Positions 56,805-64,000 of a stretch of 64,000 nt of DNA are shown one piece after another (the stretch's first letter is position 1; each line of letters starts with the position of its first letter). The notes under the pieces are model-generated. The model was not told where the DNA came from. It did no database searches and worked only from the letters and a program-made list of their open reading frames with translations. A program made the position numbers and the translations under genes. This DNA comes from Aurantimonas sp. Leaf443 (GTDB lineage: Bacteria; Pseudomonadota; Alphaproteobacteria; Rhizobiales; Rhizobiaceae): the NCBI RefSeq assembly GCF_001425575.1, contig NZ_LMRD01000001.1:250537-314536 (forward strand). Direction: 5' to 3'.

Positions 56805-57614
56805 CTATCCGTTGCCCTTGAACGAGGGATGCAGCGTCATGCCGCCGTCGATGAACAGCGTCTGGCCGGTGATGTAGTCGGCGGCGTCCGAGACGAGCCA
56901 GGCGACGGCGCGGCCGATATCGGCGGGTTCGCCGACGCGTCCGTAGGGGATGAGCTTGAGCATCTCGTCGAGGCCGTTCTCGCGCTCGGCGGCGTTGATC
57001 GCGGTCGCGATCGCCCCGGGTCCGACGGCGTTGACGCGGATCTTCTCGGAGGCGACCTCCTGGGCCACGGTCTCCATCAGGAGCTTCAGCCCCCCCTTGG
57101 AGGCTGCGTAGTTGGCGCGGAAGGCCCAGGGGATCACCTGGTGCACCGAACTGTCGAAGACGATCTTGCCGAGCGCCGGGCTCACGCTCTCGCGCAGGCC
57201 CTTGCGCCGGAAGCGACGCACGGCCTCGCGCGCGACGAGGAAGCCGCCCGTGAGGTTCACCGCGATCACGGCGTTCCAGTCATCGAGGCTCATCTCGGCG
57301 AGCGGGGCGTCCTTCTGGATGCCGGCATTGGAAACGACGATGTCGATCGGCCCGAGCCGGGCTTCGGCCTCGTCGAAGAGGCGTAGAATGTCGTCCTCCA
57401 TCGAGACGTCCGCCTTCACCGCGACGGCGCGCCGGCCGAGCGCCTCGATGGCCGTCACGGTCTCCTCGGCCTCCTGCGGCGAGCCGCGATAGTTCACCAC
57501 GACGTCCGCGCCCGCCCGCGCGAGCTCCACGGCGCAGGCCGCGCCGATGCCCGTCGAGGCGCCGGTGACGATCGCCGCCTGTCCGGAAAGGCTTGCGGGG
57601 TCAGAAGATGCCAT
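56805..57614 (-). CDS. SDR family oxidoreductase (glucose 1-dehydrogenase-like)
   Basis: A 269-residue short-chain dehydrogenase. The cofactor motif is TGASTGIGAACA (about residues 18-29), then NAGIQ, the active-site tyrosine/lysine YAASKG, and VNAVGPGAIATAINA. VVVNYRGSPQEAEE hints at NADP use. The product resembles glucose 1-dehydrogenases paired with GH15 genes. The 5' end overlaps the 3' end of the GH15 gene by 14 bases, so it is translated after it. Confidence 0.91.
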   Translation of the reverse strand: MASSDPASLSGQAAIVTGASTGIGAACAVELARAGADVVVNYRGSPQEAEETVTAIEALGRRAVAVKADVSMEDDILRLFDEAEARLGPIDIVVSNAGIQKDAPLAEMSLDDWNAVIAVNLTGGFLVAREAVRRFRRKGLRESVSPALGKIVFDSSVHQVIPWAFRANYAASKGGLKLLMETVAQEVASEKIRVNAVGPGAIATAINAAERENGLDEMLKLIPYGRVGEPADIGRAVAWLVSDAADYITGQTLFIDGGMTLHPSFKGNG

Positions 57615-59475
57615 CGGGGTCCTCCAGCATGTGGAACTCGAAATGGTGCGGATCCTTCCGGTCGCCGTTCAGCGCCCGGTCCAGCCAGATCGCGGCCGAG
57701 ATCAAGGATAGGTGCGTGAGCCCCTGCGGGAAGTTGCCGAGATGGTCGCCGGCGGAGGAAAGCTCCTCCGAATAGAGGCCGAGATGGTTGGCGTAGGAAT
57801 GCAGCTTCTCGAAGAGGAGCCGCGCCTCGGCCACGTAGCCGGTGCGCGCCAGCGCCTCCACGTACCAGAAGGAGCAGATGGTGAAGGCCCCTTCCTCCCC
57901 GTTCAGCCCGTCGGAATTGGCGTCGGTGTTGTTGTAGCGCCGGACCAGGCAGTCGTGGACGAGGGTCTCGCGCACCGCCTTCAGCGTCGAGGTCCACATC
58001 TGGTCGCGCGGATTGATGAACTTCACCATCGGCATGAGCAGCACGACCGCGTCGAGGCTGGTGCCGCCCTTGTACTGGGTGAAGGCGCCGATCTCCGCGT
58101 TCCAGAATTCCTCCAGGATCGACATCTGGATGCGGTCGCGTTCGGAGCGCCAGCGGTTGACGTCGGCGGGCAGGGATTCGTCGTAGGCGAGCCGCAAGCC
58201 CCGGTCGAGCGCCACCCAGGACATGAGGCGCGAGGAGAGATATTCGCGCGGCTCGCCGCGGCTTTCCCAGATGCCCTTGTCCTTCAGGCGCCAGTTGTCG
58301 CACAGCCAGTCGAGGATGCGCGCCATCTTGATCCAAACCGAGTAGGCCGGCTTCCCGCGCGCCTTGGACGAGATGTAGACCGCGTCCATGAACTCGCCGT
58401 AGATGTCCATCTGGCGCTGTTCGTGCGCGGCGTTGCCGATGCGCACGGGCTTGGAGCCGCCATAGCCGTCGAAATGGTCGAGCGTGACCTCCTCGGGGCT
58501 CGTCGCCCCGTCCATCGCGTACATGATCTGGAGGCCGGACTCGCCCGTCTCCACCGCGCGCTCCATCAGGAAATGCACGAAGGCCTCCGCCTCGTCGTGG
58601 TAGCCGAGACGGGTCAGCGAATGCAGCGTGAAGGCCGCGTCGCGCACCCAGCAGAAGCGGTAGTCCCAGTTGCGCTCGCCGCCCACGACTTCCGGCAGGC
58701 CGAAGGTGGCGGCCGCCGCGATGGAGCCGAATTCGGCCGATGTCAGGAGCTTGAGGGTGAGCGCCGAGCGCACCACCAGCTCGCGCCAGAACACCGGATA
58801 GCGGCCGGCATTGACCCATTTGTGCCAGTAGTCGCGGGTGCGCGAGAAGGCGTCGGCGACATAGGCGTCGTCGATCGACGGGCTGTCCTTGCGGCCGGGG
58901 CACAGGACGACGTGGCACGTCTCGCCTTCGGGCAGCGCGGCGGTGGCCAGGATCCGGTCCCCTTCGAGGCGCAGCTCCATCGAGGCGTAGAAATAGACGC
59001 TCTGCGGCCCGTCGTCGCTCTCCCATTCCACCCGCACGCCTCCGTCCTCGACCGGTTCGAGCGTCACCTCGCGCCGCGCGTAGTCCGGGCGCGGCGAGAC
59101 CTCGAGCTGGAAGGTGACGGTGCCCATGATGGCCTTGGCCCGCCGCACGATGCGGCCCGACCCGTCGAGCGGCATGAAATCGCAGACCTCGCCGATGCCG
59201 TTCTGCCCGAGGAAGCGGGTGACGAGGATGTTCGTGTCGGGCAGGTAGATCTGCCGGTGCTTCAGCGCCCCGGCGCTCTCGTCGGCGCACAGCTTGAAGC
59301 TGCCGCCGCCGGACGGGTGCAGGAGGTCGCCGAACAGCGTCGGCGAATCGATGTCGGGATGGCAGAAGAAGTCGATCGTCCCGTCCTGCGCGACGAGGGC
59401 GAGCGTTCGCATGTCGCCGATGACGCCGTGCTGGGAGATGAGATTCGGCACGGCATGCGGGTGGTTCGGCGACAT
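57601..59475 (-). CDS. Glycoside hydrolase family 15 protein (glucoamylase/trehalase-like)
   Basis: A 624-residue GH15 enzyme: LISQHGVIGDMRTLALVAQDGTIDFFCHPDIDSPT, the beta-sandwich N-domain and a C-terminal alpha/alpha barrel. The barrel includes NWDYRFCWVRDAAFTLHSLTRLGY, KFINPRDQMWTSTLKAVRETL and EEGAFTICSFWYVEALAR with a likely catalytic glutamate. It should release glucose from an alpha-glucan or trehalose; which is not evident. ATG at 59475 is preferred over an upstream TTG at 59508. The SDR gene follows directly. Confidence 0.93.
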   Translation of the reverse strand: MSPNHPHAVPNLISQHGVIGDMRTLALVAQDGTIDFFCHPDIDSPTLFGDLLHPSGGGSFKLCADESAGALKHRQIYLPDTNILVTRFLGQNGIGEVCDFMPLDGSGRIVRRAKAIMGTVTFQLEVSPRPDYARREVTLEPVEDGGVRVEWESDDGPQSVYFYASMELRLEGDRILATAALPEGETCHVVLCPGRKDSPSIDDAYVADAFSRTRDYWHKWVNAGRYPVFWRELVVRSALTLKLLTSAEFGSIAAAATFGLPEVVGGERNWDYRFCWVRDAAFTLHSLTRLGYHDEAEAFVHFLMERAVETGESGLQIMYAMDGATSPEEVTLDHFDGYGGSKPVRIGNAAHEQRQMDIYGEFMDAVYISSKARGKPAYSVWIKMARILDWLCDNWRLKDKGIWESRGEPREYLSSRLMSWVALDRGLRLAYDESLPADVNRWRSERDRIQMSILEEFWNAEIGAFTQYKGGTSLDAVVLLMPMVKFINPRDQMWTSTLKAVRETLVHDCLVRRYNNTDANSDGLNGEEGAFTICSFWYVEALARTGYVAEARLLFEKLHSYANHLGLYSEELSSAGDHLGNFPQGLTHLSLISAAIWLDRALNGDRKDPHHFEFHMLEDPDGIF

Positions 59476-59620
59476 CGCGACGCTTTCTGCAACTGGAGTG
59501 AGCGGCAAGATTGGTCGCGGCCAACGGTCGGCAAGCCTGTGCGGCCGAATGCAGCGGCGCCGGAACTTGTCCTGAACTGGCGCAAGAGGGGGAGGGGCGG
59601 TCCTGGCTACGCCCGCGGGA

Positions 59621-59650
59621 TTGAACGGCTTTGCCGCCGTGACCTATAAG
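59621..59650 (+). promoter_or_regulatory. Predicted promoter almost abutting the next start codon
   Basis: TTGAAC (59621-59626), 18 bases, TATAAG (59645-59650). The expected transcription start is about 59656-59658, which is at the GTG start codon of the next gene. Confidence 0.55.
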
Positions 59651-59657
59651 AGGGATC

Positions 59658-60731
59658 GTGGCCGCAGGTGGCCGAAGCGTGGAGTTGCACCCCTTGGCGA
59701 GCGCGATCGAACTGAGCCTCCGGCGCGCGCTGGAGAAGGGAGACGCGTCCGATCCCTATTTCCGCACCTCGGTCTACGAGGCCGCCGAGCGCGCGATGGA
59801 CCGGCTGGCCGGCGAAAAGGCGCTCGGGGCGGCCGCCGAACTGCAGCAGCGCCAGCAGCTGATCGCGGCGATCGAGGCGATCGAGCGGGACTATCCGCCG
59901 CTCGCCGAGGACGAGCAGGAGCACGAGGGCGACACAGGGCTCGTGCGCGAGGACGACGGCGCCCCCGAGCCCGCGCCCGCGCCGCAGGAGGCCTATTCCG
60001 TCGACGAAGCGCAGGCCGAGCCCACGTCGCCGGACGCGCCCGCCACGCCGGCCGAGCGGCTGCGCGCCATGTTCGCGCGCGAGGGCGCACCGGCGGGCCC
60101 GGCGCCCGTCGACGCCGACTGGACGCCCGGCGGAACGCGCGAGACCGGCTCGCTTCTCGCCTCGCGCAAGGCCCGGCTCGCCCTGGCCGCGGCGCTTGCC
60201 CTCCTCGTCGGCCTCCTCCTCGCCTATGTCCTGGCGCCGGGCGGCGCGAGCGCGCCCGACACGAACGTGACGACCGGCTCGATCGAAGGCGGCGGCCCTT
60301 GGATCAACGCCTTTTCCGGCACCAATATCGACCGGGTGACGGCGCCGAGCGGCGGGCGCGTCTTCTCGATCGACCAGGCCGGCGGCGAAGTCGCGATCCG
60401 CGTCGAGTCGCCGTCGGGCGGCGGGGCGGAGACGCTGGTCGGGCTGGAGCCGGGCGTTCTCGGCGGCATCGCGGGCCGGCGCGTGCGCGGCGAGCTGACG
60501 GTCGGCTCGCCGGACGGGCAGCCGCGCGAATTCTCGGTGCGCTGCGTCTTCGCGGGCGAGACCGCCTGCGGGCGCCAGCGCTTCTCCACGGGCGCCGCCG
60601 AGGAATCCTTCGTCTTCGACATGGACGTGCCGCGCGGCGCCGTCGGCTCGGGCAGTATCGCGATCGACCCCTCGATCGGCGGCACCGCCTCGACGCTCGA
60701 CATCTACGGCCTGCGCGTGAAGGTGCTCTGA
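59658..60731 (+). CDS. Membrane-anchored protein of unknown function
   Basis: A 357-residue protein. An N-terminal helical part (about 1-75, IELSLRRALEKGDASDPYFRTSVYEAAERAMDRLAG) precedes an acidic Pro/Glu-rich linker (80-130). A single transmembrane helix (about residues 170-195) and a beta-rich periplasmic domain (200-357, WINAFSGTNIDRVTAPSGGRVF, SVRCVFAGETACGRQRF with a Cys pair) follow. I do not recognise a named family. The GTG start follows AGAGGGA; later in-frame starts are possible. It precedes phoR by 46 bases in the same direction. Confidence 0.75.
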   Translation: MAAGGRSVELHPLASAIELSLRRALEKGDASDPYFRTSVYEAAERAMDRLAGEKALGAAAELQQRQQLIAAIEAIERDYPPLAEDEQEHEGDTGLVREDDGAPEPAPAPQEAYSVDEAQAEPTSPDAPATPAERLRAMFAREGAPAGPAPVDADWTPGGTRETGSLLASRKARLALAAALALLVGLLLAYVLAPGGASAPDTNVTTGSIEGGGPWINAFSGTNIDRVTAPSGGRVFSIDQAGGEVAIRVESPSGGGAETLVGLEPGVLGGIAGRRVRGELTVGSPDGQPREFSVRCVFAGETACGRQRFSTGAAEESFVFDMDVPRGAVGSGSIAIDPSIGGTASTLDIYGLRVKVL

Positions 60732-60777
60732 CGCGCGCACGGGAAAACCGTCGCTGCGTCGCGAAAGCGTTGTGCGA

Positions 60778-62136
60778 ATGACGGACACTGGCGGGATGCA
60801 CGATCCCGAATCATCTGCGGCGCCCGCCAGCGCGGAGGCGCCCGCCTCTTCCCCGTCCGCGAGGTCCCGCGCCGTCGCCCTGCGCGCAACGCTCGGCTCG
60901 GCCGCCGCTTTCGGGGGCCTCGCCCTGGCCTATCCGCAGGCGGGCGCGGCCAGCCTCGCCGCCTTCGCGGCGCTGATGGTCGTCGTCCACTGGCCGCGGG
61001 CGCGCCGGCGCACGGCGCTCCGGGGCGCCGGCCCGGAAGCGCCGCGGCTGTGGCCGGACCAGGGCATGAAGACCGTGATCGACGCGCTCGGCGAGCCTGT
61101 CTTCCTCGTCGACCGCGACTTCATGCTCCGCTATCGCAACGCGTCCGCGCTCGAGGCCTTCGGCAACATGGCGCTCGGCGATCCCGTATCGCTGCGCCTG
61201 CGCTCGCCCGAGCTCATCGCCGCCATGGAACTGTGCCAGCGCAGCGGCGAGGCGGGCGAGGTGGTGCTGGACGAGCGCCGGCCGACGGACCGAACCTGGC
61301 TCGTCACGATCGCGCCCGTGCGGGCCCCGCGCGGAGAGAGGCCCCGCTTCTTCCTCCTGAAGTTCCGCGACCGCACGGCCGAGACGCGGGTGGAGCGCAT
61401 GCGCACCGATTTCGTGGCCAATGCCAGCCACGAGCTGCGCACGCCGCTCGCCTCGCTTTCCGGCTTCATCGAGACGCTGCAGGGGCCGGCGCGCGACGAC
61501 GAGGTCGCCCGCGAGCGCTTTCTCGCCATCATGCGCGAACAGGCCTCGCGCATGTCGCGCCTCATCGACGACCTCCTCTCACTGTCGCGCATCGAGATGA
61601 AGCGCCACCTGCCGGACACGGCGCGCGCCGATCTCGTGCGCGTCTTCGACAAGGTCGCCGACCAGATGCGTCCGCTGGCCGAGGAACACGGGGTGAGCCT
61701 CGAATACGAGCGGCCCGAGCGACCGCTGCGGATCGTCGGCGACGAGGACGAGCTCCTGCAGGTCTTCGCCAATCTCGTCGAGAACGCCTGCAAATACGGG
61801 GCGGACGGCAAGCGGATCGTCCTGAAGCTGGAGGCGGTCGGCGGGCGGCAGGTGTCGAGCGTGGAGGCGGGCGTGCAGGATTTCGGGCCGGGAATCGCGC
61901 CCGAGCACGTGCCGCGCCTCACCGAACGCTTCTACCGCGTCGACGTCGGCTCCTCGCGCGCCATGCGCGGCACCGGCCTCGGGCTCTCCATCGTGCGCAA
62001 CATTCTCCTGCGCCATCGCAGCCGTCTCGTCGTGCGTTCGACGCTGGGAATCGGCTCGACTTTCTCCGCCCGTTTTCCGCTCGTTCGCGACGACATGGCG
62101 GCGAACGGTGAAAGAGAAGGGAAAACAAAGGCATAG
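60778..62136 (+). CDS. phoR: Phosphate regulon sensor histidine kinase PhoR
   Basis: A 452-residue histidine kinase. Two short hydrophobic segments (about 37-70) anchor it, then a PAS-like domain (about 95-195, DALGEPVFLVDRDFMLRYRN). The phospho-acceptor His218 sits in FVANASHELRTPLASL, and the ATPase domain shows NLVENACKYG, DFGPGIAPEHV and GTGLGLSIVRNIL. With pstS and pstC downstream this is PhoR, which phosphorylates PhoB under phosphate limitation. An alternative GTG is two codons upstream. PhoB is not in the window. Confidence 0.93.
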   Translation: MTDTGGMHDPESSAAPASAEAPASSPSARSRAVALRATLGSAAAFGGLALAYPQAGAASLAAFAALMVVVHWPRARRRTALRGAGPEAPRLWPDQGMKTVIDALGEPVFLVDRDFMLRYRNASALEAFGNMALGDPVSLRLRSPELIAAMELCQRSGEAGEVVLDERRPTDRTWLVTIAPVRAPRGERPRFFLLKFRDRTAETRVERMRTDFVANASHELRTPLASLSGFIETLQGPARDDEVARERFLAIMREQASRMSRLIDDLLSLSRIEMKRHLPDTARADLVRVFDKVADQMRPLAEEHGVSLEYERPERPLRIVGDEDELLQVFANLVENACKYGADGKRIVLKLEAVGGRQVSSVEAGVQDFGPGIAPEHVPRLTERFYRVDVGSSRAMRGTGLGLSIVRNILLRHRSRLVVRSTLGIGSTFSARFPLVRDDMAANGEREGKTKA

Positions 62137-62137
62137 T

Positions 62138-62171
62138 CTGTCACAATCGTGAGATCGGACTGTCATATACA
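62138..62171 (+). promoter_or_regulatory. Pho box and -10 element of pstS
   Basis: Half-sites CTGTCAC (62138), GTGAGAT (62149) and CTGTCAT (62160) lie at 11-base steps, matching PhoB sites (CTGTCAT-N4-CTGTCAT). A -10-like TATACA (62166-62171) lies 10 bases after the second half-site, the geometry of PhoB-activated promoters. The pstS ATG/GTG region follows after about 105 bases. Confidence 0.75.
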
Positions 62172-62276
62172 GGTCGCGAGGCGCCACTAGAGGTGTCGCC
62201 GAACCAGAGCCGCCGCAACGCATGACGCGGGCGGGCGGCCCGGATCGTTGAGAAACTCCCGAAAGGAGACCCTTCC

Positions 62277-63320
62277 GTGACCGCCAAGCTTCTCGCCGGC
62301 CTTGCCCTGACCACTCTCGTCGCGACCGCCCCCGCCTTCGCCCAGAGCGGCGACCCGATCCAGATCGCCGGCTCCTCCACCGTCCTGCCCTATGCGCAGA
62401 TCGTCGCGGAGAATTTCGGCGAGGTCTATCCGGACTTCGCGACCCCGGTCGTGGAATCGGGCGGCACGGGCGGCGGCTTCCGCCAGTTCTGCCAGGGCGT
62501 CGGGCCCGAGACGATCGACATCGCCAACGCCTCGCGTCCCATCTCCGCCAAGGAGATCGAGACCTGCAAGACGGCCGGCGTCACCGACATCCAGGAAGTG
62601 CGCTTCGGCTACGACGGCATCGTCTTCGCCTCCGCCGCCTCCGGCGCCAAGTTCGCGCTCGATCCCGCCAAGGTCTTCATGGCCCTCGGCGCCAAGGTGG
62701 CCAAGGACGGCAATGTCGTCGACAACGCCGCCAAGTCCTGGTCGGAGATCGACGCCTCGCTGCCCGCCCAGCCGATCGCCGCCTTCATCCCGGCCGAGAA
62801 CCACGGCACGCGCGAGGTCTTCGAGGAGAAGCTGATGGCCGAAGGCTGCAAGGCCTCCGGCGCGCTCGAGGCCTTCACCAAGTCCGGCATGGACGAGAAG
62901 GCGGCCAAGGAGCAGTGCCTGCAGGTGCGCAACGACGGCGTGGCCACCGACATCGCCGGCGACTACACCGAGACGCTCGCCCGCATCCAGGCCAATCCGC
63001 AGGGCGTCGGCGTCTTCGGCCTCGCCTTCTTCGAGCAGAACCAGGACAAGCTGCAGGTCGCGACCGTCTCCGGCGTCACGCCCTCGGTCGAGACCGTCGC
63101 CTCCGGCGAATATCCGGTGTCGCGCCCGCTCTTCTTCTACGTGAAGAAGGCCCATGTCGGCACGGTCGCCGGCCTCAAGGAGTTCGTCGAGTTCTTCCTC
63201 TCCGAGGAGATGATCGGCGGCGAGGGTCCGCTCGCCCAGTACGGCCTCGTGCCCGCGCCCGACGCGCAGCGCGAGGAGGCCCGCACGGCCTTCGAGGCCG
63301 GCACCACCGTCAAGGGCTGA
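62277..63320 (+). CDS. pstS: Phosphate ABC transporter substrate-binding protein PstS
   Basis: A 347-residue periplasmic phosphate-binding protein. The signal peptide ends after AFA (residue 22). The phosphate-binding loops are QIAGSSTVLPYAQIVAENF, VESGGTGGGFRQFCQGVGPETIDIANASRPIS and NHGTREVFEEKLM. This is the Rhizobiales-type PstS. The GTG start has AAGGAGA eight bases upstream. Two strong hairpins follow before pstC. Confidence 0.96.
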   Translation: MTAKLLAGLALTTLVATAPAFAQSGDPIQIAGSSTVLPYAQIVAENFGEVYPDFATPVVESGGTGGGFRQFCQGVGPETIDIANASRPISAKEIETCKTAGVTDIQEVRFGYDGIVFASAASGAKFALDPAKVFMALGAKVAKDGNVVDNAAKSWSEIDASLPAQPIAAFIPAENHGTREVFEEKLMAEGCKASGALEAFTKSGMDEKAAKEQCLQVRNDGVATDIAGDYTETLARIQANPQGVGVFGLAFFEQNQDKLQVATVSGVTPSVETVASGEYPVSRPLFFYVKKAHVGTVAGLKEFVEFFLSEEMIGGEGPLAQYGLVPAPDAQREEARTAFEAGTTVKG

Positions 63321-63329
63321 GAACCGTCG

Positions 63330-63346
63330 CCGGCGCTGAGCGCCGG
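63330..63346 (+). other. First hairpin between pstS and pstC
   Basis: CCGGCGC (63330-63336), loop TGA, GCGCCGG (63340-63346), ten bases after the pstS stop. Confidence 0.6.
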
Positions 63347-63356
63347 ACCGTGAAAC

Positions 63357-63391
63357 GGACGGGCCCCCGGCACGGTGCCGGGGGCCCGTCC
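63357..63391 (+). other. Second, strong hairpin between pstS and pstC
   Basis: A 17-base perfect stem (GGACGGGCCCCCGGCAC and its complement) with a single central base. No T run follows. Such elements between pstS and pstC typically protect the pstS message and lower downstream expression, giving an excess of binding protein. Confidence 0.7.
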
Positions 63392-63420
63392 CCTTCGTTC
63401 GACGCTCGAGGGAGCTGACG

Positions 63421-64000
63421 GTGTCCACATCCACGATCGTGCTGGTCGTCCTTCTTATCGCGCTCATCGGCTTCGTCCTCGGCAAGCGCCGCGGCGAGGC
63501 GATCGCGCGCAGCCAGACCGGCAAGCTGCATTCGCGCGCCGTCTACCACGGCTCCTACGTCTTCGCCTTCGCCGCGCTCCCCGCGCTTCTCCTTCTCGCC
63601 GCCTGGCTGATCGTCTCTCCGGTCCTGATCGCGATGGAGACGCGCGGCGGCGTCCCGGCCGATTCCACCGTCCCGCCAAGCCTCTCTCTGAACATCGTCG
63701 GCTCGCTCTCCAACGCCGTCCGCGTCCTGCCCGAGGACGAGCGGCGCGACGTCGCCTCCATGACGATCGACCAGCTCGTGCCGCTGCTGGAGCGCCGGGG
63801 CGTCTCCACCGTCTCGGGCGCCGAGGACTGGATGGTGCCGGTCGCCGACCGCCAGGCGCGCCACGAGGATCTCAGCCGCCTGCTGATGAGCGCGGCGAGC
63901 ATCCTCCTCGCCATCGCCGGCACCGTCTTCGCCCTGTCGCGGCTGCGCCTGCGCCTGAAGGCGCGCAACCAGGTGGAGCAGGTCGTCAAGGTCTTCCTCA
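63421..64000 (+). CDS. pstC: Phosphate ABC transporter permease PstC (3' end outside window)
   Basis: A GTG start at 63421 with GAGGGAG upstream opens a frame to the window edge (193 residues seen). The N-terminus (VLLIALIGFVLGKRRG..KLHSRAVYHGSYVFAFAALPALLLL) has the extra long N-terminal region of Rhizobiales PstC, followed by a periplasmic segment and another membrane helix (MSAASILLAIAGTVFAL). The core permease domain lies beyond the window. It should pair with PstA and PstB. Confidence 0.88.
   Translation, partial: MSTSTIVLVVLLIALIGFVLGKRRGEAIARSQTGKLHSRAVYHGSYVFAFAALPALLLLAAWLIVSPVLIAMETRGGVPADSTVPPSLSLNIVGSLSNAVRVLPEDERRDVASMTIDQLVPLLERRGVSTVSGAEDWMVPVADRQARHEDLSRLLMSAASILLAIAGTVFALSRLRLRLKARNQVEQVVKVFL

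Overview
This window is a dense, high-GC (roughly 70%) chromosomal segment of an alphaproteobacterium, most likely a member of the Hyphomicrobiales (Rhizobiales). The evidence is: the core order ctaG-ctaE-DUF983-surf1-ispH-thrB-rnhA; a CcrM-type GANTC methyltransferase close to mutY, dciA and dsbA; RcdA (DUF1465) and TrcR (DUF1013) cell-cycle regulators; a zinc-ribbon-free L31; a tRNA-Arg(CCU) interrupted by a small group I intron; and phoR-pstS-pstC with a Pho box. Genus cannot be fixed from the sequence alone. There is no insertion sequence, integrase, phage gene or CRISPR array; the segment reads as core genome.

Layout. 1-5.3 kb: cytochrome c oxidase assembly and subunit III, isoprenoid (IspH), threonine (ThrB) and RNase HI genes, all +. 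5.6-14.2 kb: peroxiredoxin and a DsbD-N-like secreted protein (-), YqgE (+), then a probable operon thrC - M16 peptidase - acetyltransferase - 7TM/PAS/GGDEF/EAL protein (-). 14.3-24.1 kb: lipoprotein, HAD hydrolases, CcrM, MutY, O-antigen-ligase-like protein, DciA, DsbA-like oxidoreductase and an atypical PEP/pyruvate-dikinase-like enzyme. 24.2-33 kb: chemoreceptor, tRNA-Gln, metallo-beta-lactamase-fold hydrolase, DUF1499 protein, acyl-CoA ligase, intron-containing tRNA-Arg, LpxH-like phosphoesterase and M20 amidohydrolase. 33-45.4 kb: D,D-carboxypeptidase with a CobW GTPase, TusA, DUF924, a CelD/BcsL-type acetyltransferase, two more acyl-CoA ligases, the divergent argO/argP pair, ydcH-purE-purK and a second YdcH. 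45.6-53.6 kb: ThiE-like and Sel1-repeat proteins, EF-P, SuhB, a MotA/MotB-like stator pair, an MsbA-type ABC exporter and L31. 53.9-64 kb: RcdA with a candidate small RNA in its upstream region, quinone oxidoreductase, TrcR, an SDR plus GH15 pair, a membrane-anchored unknown, and the phosphate module PhoR-PstS-PstC, which runs off the right edge.

Regulatory signals can be read in several gaps. Promoters with a TTGnnn-N17/18-TAnnnn pattern precede tRNA-Gln, tRNA-Arg, dsbA, efp, the stator pair, rpmE, trcR and the 59.66-kb unknown. Pho half-sites at 11-bp steps precede pstS. Strong palindromes occupy many convergent gene junctions. CcrM, RcdA and TrcR in one window link it to the CtrA/CcrM cell-cycle circuit; a CtrA-like box and GANTC sites are seen near some of these genes.

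The most interesting items are the group I intron in tRNA-Arg(CCU), the candidate small RNA with a perfect terminator upstream of rcdA, the dikinase-like enzyme whose nucleotide-binding part is rewritten while its PEP part is intact, the possible leaderless mRNA at 59.66 kb, and the stator-like pair without flagellar neighbours. No wholly new defence or metabolic system is evident.
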